A stretch of 64,000 nt of DNA from Gari tellinella (lineage: Eukaryota > Mollusca > Bivalvia > Cardiida > Psammobiidae), in assembly GCA_922989275.2 (NCBI GenBank), contig OV277856.1:82913038-82977037 (forward strand), read 5' to 3'. Numbering within the stretch: position 1 is the stretch's first letter; the number at the start of each line of letters is the position of its first letter. Shown here in pieces: positions 20,366 through 30,603 of this stretch. The notes under the pieces are model-generated. The model saw nothing but the letters and a program-made list of their open reading frames with translations. It did no database searches and was not told the DNA's origin. The position numbers were made by a program, and so were the translations under genes.

Positions 20366-21490
20366 CAGTAAAACCTCTCTATTACGACCACTAAATTTTG
20401 TTAATTATTAGGGTGTTTACGATAGGTGACCGCTTAAATCAAGGTGACAGTGAAACAGAAAGCTCCTTTAGGAGCTTTCTGTTTCACTGTCAACTTGCTT
20501 TAAGGATGTCGGCCTGTCTTTTTGAGCATTATGAAATTTCCGAAATATTTTACGAACTCATTTTCCGAAAAATTTTAAGAACTCATTTTTGGTGAATGCA
20601 TACAGTCATAAAATACTATTTTCCGGGGAAAAAATGGATTTTCGTTCGGGACGGGACTTTTTATGTTTTATGTCCTATTCGTAGTTTACAGCATACACCG
20701 TTTTCATAGGTAGGTTGCATTTTGTTACATCCGATTTCATTTCAATTTCTCAGAATATAAGCATGAAATTTTCATGGTAGTACAGTTTTAGTATAAATTA
20801 TAGATAATTCAATAGATCAAATGATATTTTTTTGAAAAAAAATATTTTTGGTAAAAATACACCAAAAAGTGAAAAAATGAGAAAAAATGGATTTTTTTAA
20901 TAAAATGATCTATATCTTTTTTTAAAGATCCGGGACCCTGTGTTTTTATTTGCTATTTCACTAAAACTTTATGTTTGCAAGGCTAAAATCAACAAATAAA
21001 AAATTTGGTATTTAGTTTGCTACAATTTGTAGGGCAAGTTTCACTGTGCCTTTTTCTCCCATTATAACAAAGTGGGTGGGGTAAACTTTACTCCTTTCCG
21101 GTGAAATCAAACATTTTTATTGTGGATCTTGAAAAAACTTTATTTTCAGGGTTTATTCTTACTATGGTAATATAAATTAGGATACATTTTGTACAAATAG
21201 ATTGTTTAAATAAAGTTTTAAAATCCGTAGTACAAAAAAGTAGGAGTTTTTGTGAAGCTTCAATTTTAGGGGGTAGCCTTGAAAAATCTCAAATTGTGAA
21301 AAATAATGGTCCGGTACCCCCACTTTTTTCACCAGTTTTGTCATAGAAACTAATTTTAATGTCTGTATGCAAAGTTTGAAGAATTTAATAATTACTTTCC
21401 AAAGGTGCACCTACCCCCTTAAGCTGCCACCTCTCTATTATATAATCAATTAGCCTTCGTTTTAGTTGTCGTAATAGCAAGGTTTTACTG
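20366..21490. mobile_element. Tig1 MITE carrying a ~0.9 kb insertion
   Basis: Ends CAGTAAAACCTCTCTATTACG and CGTAATAGCAAGGTTTTACTG. After the palindrome (20438-20515) the sequence leaves the family consensus at CTTTAAGGATGTCGGCC and returns at CCCCTTAAGCTGCCACC (21417), so ~0.9 kb was inserted at a TTAA. The insert is AT-rich with poly-T/A runs and no coding frame of note. Confidence 0.75.
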
Positions 21491-21547
21491 TATTAAGTTA
21501 CACTGAGTCTTGATATCATAAATATTTTCTACTTTCAATGTACATAC

Positions 21548-21787
21548 CACAAAGGTCACTGCTGAATCTAGTGTTATTCCACCGAACAAAGCTGCTGGCA
21601 TTGTCACCGATCCTGCACGTGTGCTGCTAGCCACACCAGCAAAGGTAGAGGCGGGGCTTTTCTGTACGACCAATTCCACACTCTCACTTACATATGTAAA
21701 TGGAGTATTTGACATGGGTCTGATGTCAATCATGAGCTTGTTCATTTCAATTGTGAGGCTCCGGCATGTAGATGTAATTGTTGAACT
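21548..21787 (-). CDS. Exon: GAIN-like region
   Basis: 80 codons (391-470), phase 0 to 0; acceptor TTATTTTGCAG, donor GTG|GTATGT. It begins SSTITSTCRSLTIEMNKLMI, then PFTYVSESVELVVQKSPAST and ends AALFGGITLDSAVTFV. The pattern of S/T-rich strands and V-E-L-V-V-Q-K fits the beta-sandwich upstream of the GPS in polycystin-like receptors. The frame is open and both junctions keep phase, which is the main evidence since this part of the family is poorly conserved. Confidence 0.88.
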
Positions 21788-21799
21788 CTGCAAAATAAA

Positions 21800-22050
21800 C
21801 ACAATTTATCCCTTTAATCCAAAGACATTTATTTTCAAGCATGTAATTTATTCCTCCACTCAAGAAAATAGTTCAATTTTAAACATTCATGAGTAAGCAT
21901 GGTAAGAAATATTTCTATATTATAGCAGATGGTATGTTAAATCAGGGTGAAAGTATAGCAGAATAAGTCTTAAGGCGCATTCTGCTTTACGTTCAACTTG
22001 CTTTAAGTGTCACCTGTCTTCAAAACTAGAAATAGACTATTATGAAAAGG
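21800..22050. mobile_element. TTAA-A MITE, degraded
   Basis: Core features TAATTTATTCCTCCACTCAAG, AAATAGTTCAATTTT and a palindrome (21945-22004) without clean ends. Confidence 0.65.
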
Positions 22051-22056
22051 CTTTAC

Positions 22057-22715
22057 GTTTTACACCATAGCCTTTTTCTTGTAATGAAAATAGGTGACCA
22101 CTTAAAGGGACTCGCAACCGGATGGTGTACTTGTCAAAATAAAATAAAATACTCAAATAAAAGCAATTTTGTGGCATTATTTGGCTTCTGACATTAAAAA
22201 AATATGATCAGTCCAAAAAAAAGTCTCAACAATCGTCACCGAATCTTAGTTTTTTAGATATTTTCCATTGTTTTTCTATAGCGTCAGCTGACGGTATAGT
22301 TGTTGTTACTTCTCTACACGGGCTCAGACATAAACTCGAGCCGAATAAAGTATTATCAATTGCTACCAGTGAAGTATGTTAACTCGCTACCATGTAGATA
22401 GAGAGCGCTGGTAGCCGAGGCGGTAAAGGCGTTTCCTCATTTTTTCATGTTTGTCTCCGCATGGAGGGTCACGGGTTTGAATCCCACCAGAGCTTCTTCT
22501 TTTTTTTTGTTTTTGAAATGCATTTTTTAACAGAATTTATTATCCTAAACTAAATCTTACCCATTTATATAAGCATTTGACATATATTTACAAATTAGTA
22601 TTTTTAATGCTAAATCCGGATGCGAGCCTCTTTAAAGCAGGTGTAAAGCAAAGCAGAATTCTGTTTAACTTTAGCTTAAGGTGCATTCTTCTTTACGTTC
22701 AACCTGCTTTAAGTT
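22057..22715. mobile_element. TTAA-A MITE split by a TTAA-flanked tRNA-like MITE
   Basis: The outer copy runs to CCACTTAAA (22107) and resumes at TTTAAAGCAGG (22632). The insert has imperfect TIRs TTAAAGGGACTCGCAACCGG and CCGGATGCGAGCCTCTTTAA, i.e. a TTAA target within the outer element's own hairpin arm. Confidence 0.82.
22405..22493 (+). other. tRNA-Ser/Leu-like sequence inside the MITE
   Basis: GCGCTGGTAGCCGAGGCGG resembles the 5' half with an A box, and ACGGGTTTGAATCCCACC the TPsiC arm/B box (consensus GGTTCGANTCC). The two ends can pair (GCGCTGGT with ACCAGAGC, one mismatch), and the length with a long middle suits a type II tRNA. A TTCTTCTTTTTTTTTG run follows as a possible Pol III terminator. 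It is probably a degenerate tRNA-derived module rather than a working tRNA: the anticodon stem (TTTCCTCATTTTTTCATG) is poor. Confidence 0.55.
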
Positions 22716-22969
22716 GAAAAATAGAAATAATTTGGTTTATGTTTAGTCCACTTTTGACTATTCATGGTACCTTTTACAATGTGTTGTACTGCCCTTTGAT
22801 CAGGGTATACATGGAACAAATTAGTCTCTCTCTATTTTTTACTTGATTTGGCAAGTTTCTATTTATCCTTGCCTTCATGGATAATTTAGGTAATTTGCAT
22901 TTAGGGTTGTGGAAGAAATGTTTTCATATAAAGACAGAAATATGTGCGTGCTTAACTCTTTCTTCCATA

Positions 22970-23260
22970 GCCTTTTATTAGTTGTAACAGACGGCTACTT
23001 AAACCTTTAACCAATAGCTTGTTTCTAGTTTTGAAGACAGATGACCATTTAAATCAGGTTGAAAATAATTAAAGCAGAATGCGCCATTAGGTGCATTCTG
23101 CTTTGCTTTCAGCCTGCTTTAGGCTACCATGGTACTATGCTAGAAAATAGAAAATATTTCTTGCAAAACATATTCATAACAGTTTAAACAATTACTTTCC
23201 TTCAGTGGAGGAATACATTAATAGCATAAAAAGGCGTATTTATGGGGTAATTGATTACAG
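22970..23260. mobile_element. TTAA-A MITEs, partial plus near complete
   Basis: A left-end fragment (TTAACTCTTTCTTCCATAG) abuts a copy from about 23001 (CCAATAGCTTGTTTCTAG) to GTATTTATGGGGTAATTG. The palindrome is at 23053-23121. Confidence 0.7.
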
Positions 23261-23349
23261 CCAGCTGAAAGGAAAGCAAATATCTCCATTAGGAAGACAT
23301 GTTCTTCACTTTAAGTCTAAAATAACCAGAAACTTTTTTATTATTTAAG

Positions 23350-23560
23350 CATGCCTCAAATTTATTCCTTCACTGGAGAAAAAAAAATATATTATATATA
23401 TTTATAACTTTATACAGGGATGAATATGCACCGTGAAAAAAGTTTCTATATTCTAGCAGAGTGTAGCTTAAAGCAGGCTGAAAGTAAAGCAGAATGCACC
23501 TTAAGGTACATTCTGCTTTATTTTCAACCTGCTTTAAGTGGCCACCTGTCTTAAAAAAAT
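23350..23560. mobile_element. TTAA-A MITE, partial
   Basis: Palindrome 23468-23538 (TTAAAGCAGGCTGAAAGTAA ... CAACCTGCTTTAAG) with a recognisable left body and lost ends. Confidence 0.65.
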
Positions 23561-23659
23561 AAGTTTAACTGATGAAACGAGCGAGTAATGAAAGTCAATC
23601 AAACTTAACAGTTAAGTTGTCAAGGACAACTGGTAACTGTGCATATTGCAAAAACTTAC

Positions 23660-23742
23660 AAATGTTGTTTGGTACTGCGTGTTCATAATAAGCATTCCAG
23701 CATTCTTCTGATCCTCTGGATTGTCGAACGTTTCTGTCATAT
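23660..23742 (-). CDS. Exon: short GAIN-like region exon
   Basis: Two bases completing Asp363, then 27 codons (364-390); acceptor TCTTTGTAG, donor TTT|GTAAGT. Peptide MTETFDNPEDQKNAGMLIM and NTQYQTTF. Alone it is not diagnostic. It is supported by a strong donor, phase agreement on both sides and lack of stop codons in the joined frame. Confidence 0.82.
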
Positions 23743-23796
23743 CTACAAAGACAGAACATTATTTCGTAACAGCTTGACTGATATAAGCAGTCAGGG

Positions 23797-24497
23797 GGTG
23801 GGGGGGGGGGGGGTGTTTATCCAGGAAACAGCTGCACTCAGTGACCCCCTCTTTATTCTACATAACCTGCCATCTTGAATGAGGGGAAAAATGTGGGGAA
23901 ATTTCTGAATCAGTCAGGCGTGACTCTGTTGACCCTGATCCTACTAATTGGATAGATCTGGATCCCCTTGCAGACTTCATATGTCACCATTTGACCAATA
24001 CCCCGCCAAATAGTTTAAATTCAAATGTACAGTATATAGACCAAGCCATATTGTAAAGCTAGCAGAGGATGTAAAGCTAACTATATAATGAAATGGACCC
24101 ACAAACGTTTTCCTTGATTACTCTGAGAAGATAGCAGATTGCATAATTTATTGGTTACAGTCAAGGTTTGTTTCTAGCCTTTTGAAGTAGACGATACACT
24201 ATGTTTATATTGCAGATGTTTATTTTGCTCAATAAACCGTCCTAGGGTCGAATATATGTACTGATTTAAGGTATCATAATACCTTTAAAACTGCAAAATT
24301 GATGCTTTTATATTTTTTTCAGATTTCAATACATGCACCGGGCAGCTGAAAGTCTGTTCTATAAACTAGCAAAAATTTCATCACCAAATGGCATGCTACT
24401 TGACCAATAATCCTCATAAACACCTTGTAGTTCAGTCACGTGACTAGATCAGAGGCGCGCTTCAAATATTAATGGTGAAATTTATGGATTTTCCATG
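23797..24497. repeat. Poly-G tract and unremarkable intron
   Basis: A GGGGTGGGGGGGGGGGGGGT tract at 23797-23814. The remainder to 24497 shows no repeat family or gene that I can support. Confidence 0.5.
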
Positions 24498-24748
24498 TTA
24501 ACTCTTTGAACCCTAGTCCCGCATATAGGCGTCCTTTTCAAACAGTGTACATGTGAAAAGTACACTTGTCCTATGCAAACAGTGAAGACCCAGATCAGAG
24601 GGCTCCGAAAGGAGCCCTCTGATCAGGGTCTTCACTGTTTGTCATAATGCCAAACATTGACAAAAACAACCCTTAAATGTCCGAAATGGACTAGACTAAA
24701 ATGGAAACTGGAATTGTCCATTTAAAGTTTTAGGGAGGAAAGAGTTAA
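24498..24748. mobile_element. TTAA-B MITE, well preserved
   Basis: TTAACTCTTTGAACCCTAG to GGGAGGAAAGAGTTAA; palindrome GCAAACAGTGAAGACCC...GGTCTTCACTGTTTG with a CCGAAAGG loop (24577-24642). Nearly identical to 28122-28372 and to the outer element at 58018-59977. Confidence 0.9.
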
Positions 24749-24762
24749 AAGCATTATTGTTA

Positions 24763-25788
24763 CAGTATAACCTCTGTTATCCGACATCCCATGGTTCCGC
24801 ATTTGTAAGTCGGTTAAGAGAGGGTGTGGGTTAACGGAATTATGCCAAAGTTCACAAGTTTACACACCCAAAGATTCAGTCCACCTTTCACTGCAAGGGG
24901 AATTCCTCGATGCCAGTTGAAATATTAAATATATATGACTGCAGCATACAGTATTATATATCCTGATCAGATCGTTCCAGATTAAAATAGGAGTCACCTG
25001 GTCTGGATCTACACTGTTTTTCCATTAATCCTTAAAACTACAGTAGACATAAAAAGTGTATAGTGTACAATCGGAAGTAAACAGGCATGAACATATCAAG
25101 GGTTTGACGAAAACATGGGCATATTCGTATTTACATTTTATATACAAGTTTAGTCCATTGTCGTTATGTCGAACTCGCGGTAAATTAACAAAAACTTCAA
25201 AATGCGCGAATGTATTTATTTTCTCTCAGTATAACTTTAGCATACATTTTAATGCCTGTGACTATTGATAATTTTAGACTCGACTTATGCGGAGGGCGAA
25301 TTAGATATATATTCGTACTTTCTCATGTTGACAGTGAGGAGATTGACAGACACCTGTGTAAATTTAAACACGAAAACATGGTTAGCCATTGTTTGAAAGG
25401 AAGGATGAATCGGGTTTTAGGCACTGCAACACTGCTTACATTTGTTGGCTTAAGTTATCTTATTAACCCTCACATCATTCACTCACTGTTAAAACAACAC
25501 ACTTTGTTTTACACGGACATCCGAGTGATGTGTGTCATTATCACCTGCGAATGCATAGTCTCTGTCAATGATCACAGGTCAGCATACCGTCGAAAAACGA
25601 GGTGTGAAAAACCTCTAATTTGCCTGCATCGGACTGTCAAGGTATGTCGGATAACGGTTAACAGAGGATCCGATCGATGGAGAGTTTGGTTACATAAAAC
25701 AAATAGGGAAGCTGCATGGACCAAACAGCAGGGTCGGATAACAGAGGTTTCCGGTCAAGAGAGGTGTCGATCGACAGAGGTTATACTG
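24763..25788. mobile_element. 1.0 kb Tigger-like element without transposase
   Basis: CAGTATAACCTCTGTTATCCG at the left and CGACAGAGGTTATACTG at the right, TA on both sides. The subterminal parts carry further CGGATAACAGAGG / GTCAAGAGAGG motifs. Internally an open frame of 202 codons exists (25210-25818, plus) but it shows no DDE, DNA-binding or other recognisable motif and runs out of the element; I do not call it a gene. Confidence 0.75.
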
Positions 25789-25935
25789 TATATGATTGGT
25801 ATTATTTTTTGTGGGTGAAGCTAAGGAAAATCACTTATGAATGCTGTGTCTTCTTATTGGTTGAAACTAGAATACTGACCAGTCAGAAAGGGCCCCACAA
25901 AAGGAGTCAGGAGGAGAAAGGCACAAGATAAAACT

Positions 25936-27222
25936 GCAGATTTTATACTAATAAACATTTTCAGCAAGTTTTGTAAAAGATCCAAAATTAAATGTTTGTG
26001 TTAAGAGAGCGGAAAAAGCTGAAACAGTCATTTTTTTATAATTCATGGAAAATAACTCTGAATTGCCTAATGCGATTTGAGTAGTTATCGAACTTGGCTT
26101 AAATTTCATACCAATAAACATTTTCAGCAAGTTAAGTGAAGATCAGATAGAAACTGTTGTTTCAGTAAGGGAGCGGAAAAGGCTTAAACAGCTATCTTTT
26201 AATAATTGAAGGGCAATAACTCTGATGTGCCATAGGACATTTGGGTAATTATCGAACTTGACCTAGATTATATACCAATAAACATTTTCAGTAAGTTTGA
26301 TGAATATCCAATACAAAGTGTTTGTGTTAGAAAGTGGACAAGGTTGAAACAGCCATTTTTTAATAATTCAAGGGGTATAACTCCAACATGACTTATGCAA
26401 TTTGGGTAATTATCAAACTTGGCCTAGATTTTATAACAATACACACATTCATAAGGTTTGGTGAAGATTGGATATAAACTACTCAAGTTAGAGAGCGGAC
26501 AAGGCTGAAACAGCCATTTTTTAATAATTCAAGGGCAATAACTCCAACATGCCTTAAGCTATTTGGGTAATTATCAAACTTTGTCTAGATTTTATACTAA
26601 TACACATTTTCATTAAGTTTGGTGAAGATTGGATAAAAACTACGCGAGTAAGAGAGCGGACAAGGCTGATACAGCCATTTTTTAATAATTCAAGGGCAAT
26701 AACTCCAACATGCCTTATGCGATTTGGGTAATTATCGAACTTGGCCTAGATTTTATACTAATACACATGTTCAGCAAGTTTGGTGAAGATTGGATAAAAA
26801 CTACGCGAGTTAGAGAGAGGACAAGGCTGAAACAGCCATTTTTTAATAATTCAAGGACAATAACTCCAACATGCCTTATGCGATTTGAGTAATTATCAAA
26901 CTTGGCCTAGATTTTATACTAATACACATTTTCAGTAAGTTTGGTGAAGATTGAATAAAACCTACTCGAGTAAGAGAGCAGACAAGGCTGAAACAGCCAT
27001 TTTTTAATAATTCAAGGGCAATTACTCCAACATGCTTTACGCGATTTGGGTAATTATCAAACTTGGCCTAGATTTTGTACTAATACACATTTTCAGCAAG
27101 TTTGGTGAAGATTGGAGAAAAATTACTCGAGTTAGAGAGCGGACAAGAAAAAGTGTGACAGACTGACTGACGGACAAGGCGATTACTATAGGGCACCCAC
27201 CTCTCGGTGGGGCCCTAATAAA
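25936..27222 (+). repeat. ~150 bp tandem array, about 7-8 units, with terminal hairpin
   Basis: Unit markers: AATAATTCAAGGGCAATAAC, TTTGGGTAATTATCAAACTT, GGCCTAGATTTTATACTAAT, AGAGAGCGGACAAGGCTGAA. It ends after CTGACTGACGGACAAGGCG with TAGGGCACCCACCTCTCGGT GGGGCCCTA, a stem-loop. Pearl-like layout with a different core and tail from the other elements here. Confidence 0.8.
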
Positions 27223-27638
27223 AAAATGCCTGTGTCAAACACTGTGAGGATTTACAATCAGCCACACAGTCAAACTGACACGCCAATCAGTTAATTGACT
27301 CTTTCCACACTAACTTATTTGAAAGATGTGGCATTTTTTAACATGCATAACTTTCACAGTTGGGGATGGATTTTCTTGGAAGTTACAGCAGATGAAAGGA
27401 TATAATCTTCTCGAGGGATCTGTGTCTCAGATTTTATATAAGTTTTAAATGGACCAACTGTTCAAAACAAAGAATTTTCATAATAGAATGTCTACTTTAA
27501 ACAGTAAAACACTTTGATGTTACATAACAAAAGTTACTCAGCGTTTCATCTGGATCCAAACCGTTTGCACAAAAAAAAATCACAATTCTGCTGCTAGCAT
27601 CCAAAGGTTGATGTCAAGCCCTGTAAATGTTTAAAATA
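27223..27638. other. Intron, only a one-arm hairpin remnant
   Basis: CATCTGGATCCAAACCGTTTG at 27547-27567 is one arm of the CAAACAG design. Nothing else is recognised. Confidence 0.5.
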
Positions 27639-27835
27639 CAGTAAAACCTCGCTCTTACGACCACTAAAACGAAGGCTTATTGATTGTATAATAGAGAAGT
27701 GACAGCTTAAAGCAAGGTGACAGTGAAACAGAAAGGAGCTTTCTGTTTCAATGTCATCTTGCTTTAAGCGGTCACGTACCAGAAACACCCTAATAATCAA
27801 CATAATTTAGTGGTCGTAATAGAAAGGTTTTACTG
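27639..27835. mobile_element. Tig1 MITE beside a splice donor
   Basis: CAGTAAAACCTCGCTCTTACG to CGTAATAGAAAGGTTTTACTG with TA flanks. The palindrome arms are unequal: one of the CAGAAAGCTCC arms is shortened to GAAAGGAGC. The right end lies 15 bases from exon 27851-27950. Confidence 0.85.
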
Positions 27836-27850
27836 TACTAGCTACTGTAC

Positions 27851-27950
27851 CTGGGGTCTCTGAGTTTAAGCTGGTCGGGAAATATCTCACAGGTCCCTCT
27901 TGTTTGTCTACGTCTGAAGTGGCCGGCTTATGAGCATTGTTTGAAGTAGC
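27851..27950 (-). CDS. Exon: linker within the GAIN-like region
   Basis: 33 codons (330-362) and one base of Asp363; acceptor ATCCTCACAG, donor CCAG|GTACAGTAG. Peptide ATSNNAHKPATSDVDKQEG then PVRYFPTSLNSETP. Hydrophilic and low-complexity, probably a surface loop. Support is from splice signals, open frame and phase. Confidence 0.82.
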
Positions 27951-28121
27951 CTGTGAGGATGAATGTATTAATGTTCAGTTGTACAGGGGACATAATATAT
28001 CAATAAATATTTAAACACAAAAAATTGTTAACTAAAAATTGGTCTGTACTATGTACCATGGCATATTTGATCATAATTGCCCAATCTTGATTAGTCCAAT
28101 ACTGACCTAAACCCAAGCAGT

Positions 28122-28372
28122 TTAACCCTTTGAACCCTAGTCCCGCATATAGGCGTTCTTTTCAAACAGTGTACATGTGAATAGTACACTTGTTCTATGC
28201 AAACAGTGAAGACCCTGATCAGAGGGCTCCGAAAGGAGCCCTCTGATCAGGGTCTTCACTGTTTGTCATAATGCCAAACATTGACAAAAACAACCCATAA
28301 AAGTCAGAAATGGATTAGACTTAAATGGAAACTGGAATTGTCCATTTAAAGTTTTAGGGAGGAAAGAGTTAA
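28122..28372. mobile_element. TTAA-B MITE, well preserved
   Basis: TTAACCCTTTGAACCCTAG to GGGAGGAAAGAGTTAA; complete palindrome with AGAGGGCTCCGAAAGGAGCC at the centre. Confidence 0.9.
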
Positions 28373-28470
28373 CCAAAGTAACAGAGGTCGAGGTTAAAAG
28401 TCATGGTCATAGAACTGCAATGCAATATCGAGGGGCCTTATATGACCCTAACCTGTACTAAGTCTATAAT

Positions 28471-28738
28471 TAACCTAAACCCATTACATGTATCTCATAA
28501 AAACACCTTTTTATGACTTTAATTTATTTCTCCACTAAAGAAAACAGTATAAAGAAAATATATAAAGTTATGAATATGTTTGAAAAGAACTAATTTCAAT
28601 ATTCTAGCAAATGGTAGCTTAAAGCAGGCTGAAAGTAAAGTAGAACGCGCTTTTAAGGGCATTCTGCTTTACTTTCAACCTGCTTTAATTGGTCACCTAT
28701 TTTCAAAACTTGAATCAGGCTATGGGGTAATGGGTTAA
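28471..28738. mobile_element. TTAA-A MITE
   Basis: Left end decayed (TAACCTAAACCCATTAC), right end GCTATGGGGTAATGGGTTAA; palindrome 28618-28688 with arms slightly mismatched. Confidence 0.8.
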
Positions 28739-29226
28739 TCCATTACCCCGTAGCCGATTTCTAATCTTGAAAACAGGTGACCATTTAACCCTTTTCCTCA
28801 TAGCCTGTTTCTAGTAGTTAAGATATGTGACCTATTAAAGCAGGTTGAAAGTAAAGCAGAATGCGCCCTTGGGCGCATTCTGCTTTACTTTCAGCCTGCT
28901 TTAAGTTACTATCTGCTAGGATATAGAAAATATTTCTTATGGTACATATTCATGACAGTATAAAATGGAACTATTTTCTTTGGCGAATGAATAAAATGAA
29001 TGCGCTAAAAGTCGCTTCTATAAGGGAAAAGGTTAAAGCAAGTTAAAATAAAAGCAGAATGTGTCTTGAGTAACACTCTGCTTTACTTTTAGTCTGCTTT
29101 AAGCAACCATTTGCTAGAATAAATAATATATCTCTTATGGTGCATATTGATGACAGCATGAGTTGGAACTTTTTATGGAATAATAAATTAGTCGCAAAAA
29201 GGTGTATTTATGGAGTAATGGGTTAA
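28736..29226. mobile_element. TTAA-A nested in the hairpin arm of TTAA-A
   Basis: The outer copy (TAATCCATTACCCCGTAG) is broken at GACCATTTAA. A complete inner copy occupies 28785-29036 (TTAACCCTTTTCCTCATAG ... AAGGGAAAAGGTTAA). The outer copy resumes AAGCAAGTTAAAATAAAAGC and ends GGAGTAATGGGTTAA. A half hairpin follows at 29284-29320. Confidence 0.85.
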
Positions 29227-29639
29227 TGTTAAAACTTAACTCAACCCTTTTATACTTTTTCTTATTTTGGAGACAGGTGATCATTTAAAGCAGGTTGAAA
29301 GTAAAGCAGAATGGGCCTGAAGGTATATGAGCCATACCATGAGAAAACCTGACTTATTGTATTGCAAACAGTGTTAATTGTGGCAAGCCACCGCATCAAA
29401 GATTTGGTGGCTGGCTAAGTGATCTACAGTTCGACAACTACATGCATCTAAAGCATTTTATGTAGCTGTATTATATATGGCATTTGGCAGTGTTCCCCAA
29501 ACTCAGTACAGAGCCTTGGATGACAACAGTGCTTGCAATGGGTCTGTACAATTTGTTGCAATGCAATAAGGCTGGTTTTGTCATTGCACAGCTTATAAGA
29601 ATTTGTTGGTAAAATGTGTGTATGTGAAAGCCTCATTAC

Positions 29640-29765
29640 CGACTGTAAGTTGTGGCATGTCTCTACAGTACTGGCTAGCAAAGACTTGGCCTGTTCCACA
29701 GAGATAAGATTCTTTTTCCTCTTCAATGCAGCAACTTTGTCCGTCATTAATGCAAGTATTTCATC
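29640..29765 (-). CDS. Exon: helical segment before the GAIN-like region
   Basis: 42 codons (288-329), phase 0 to 0; acceptor CTTTCCATAG, donor TCG|GTAATG. Peptide DEILALMTDKVAALKRKKNL then ISVEQAKSLLASTVETCHNL. It is amphipathic and Lys-rich, compatible with the helical N-terminal subdomain of GAIN-like regions, in which polycystins have short helices after REJ. The frame reads on to 29448 as unspliced sequence, but the donor at 29639 gives the in-frame join. Confidence 0.87.
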
Positions 29766-30046
29766 CTATGGAAAGAAAATATACTTTACATTTCTGACAG
29801 CTTACCTTTTCAATGTATTGAATGTGAATGCATGAAATGAATGTAGGATGCATGCATATCTATACATATTATACAAGACTGCATTCAATAAATGCTTATT
29901 TGAATCCCATAACATCCATGACAATATATACTTAATCTTCTCCAAATCCAAATTAGGTCAATGTCAAATTGTGATTGGATGATATTGGTGGATTGGGAAT
30001 GGTACAAGTTTTTGAATAAGCAGTTTTCATGCTAGATTAGAAACAC

Positions 30047-30249
30047 GGGGCTGCCATTTCTCCGGATTTTTCCGAAATATTTGGATTTTGATCCTGGCAG
30101 ATGGTAGCTTAAAGCAGGCTGAAAGTAAAGCAGAATGCACCTTAAGGCGCATTCTGCTTTACTTTCAACCTGCTTTAAGTAATGAGGATTGAAAAATAGA
30201 AAATTTGGAAATCTTAGGATTTTTCATGATCAACTTATGGCAGCCCTGG
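30047..30249. mobile_element. GCCAT-family MITE with A-type hairpin
   Basis: GGGGCTGCCATTTCTCCGGA and ACTTATGGCAGCCCTGG ends. Its centre (30108-30180) is the same TTAAAGCAGG/GTAAAGCAGAATG palindrome that TTAA-A carries. Copies at 39087-39344 and 60415-60669. Confidence 0.8.
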
Positions 30250-30600
30250 AAACAGAACAATCTGGTCAACCTCTCACGCATACATGGATAGATGGACACA
30301 GCGATGGATTGACAGGACGATCACTGTATGCCTCCCATATCTATAGATTCTGGAGAAATAAAACCTCAAGCCACTATGAATATCTATAATCTGAACTATC
30401 ACAATGGCTGTTAAGATAAGGAATGTTTTCCCCCAGAAAGAGTGTAGCCTCATGCCAGTCAGGTACTATAAGGAAACAGTGCAGATCCTGATCTGGTCTC
30501 ATCTGGTTTCTAGATGTGTTGGTGTGACACAAATGCCACTGCAGGCACCAAAATATAATGTAGACCTGAACTCATGGTGGCATTGTTACTCATGAATATA
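30250..30600. other. Intron without recognised features
   Basis: It contains the pearl-like word GATGGACACAGCGATGGATTG followed by ATCTATAGATTCTGGAG, possibly an element tail; otherwise nothing. Confidence 0.4.
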
Positions 30601-30603
30601 AGA

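Noticed and set aside
22405..22493. Functional tRNA gene
   Set aside because: Poor anticodon stem and location inside a MITE; called tRNA-like only.
25210..25818. 202-codon open frame on the plus strand
   Set aside because: Lies mostly inside a Tigger-like TIR element, overruns its right end, has no recognisable transposase, DNA-binding or membrane motif pattern, and no splice or promoter context.
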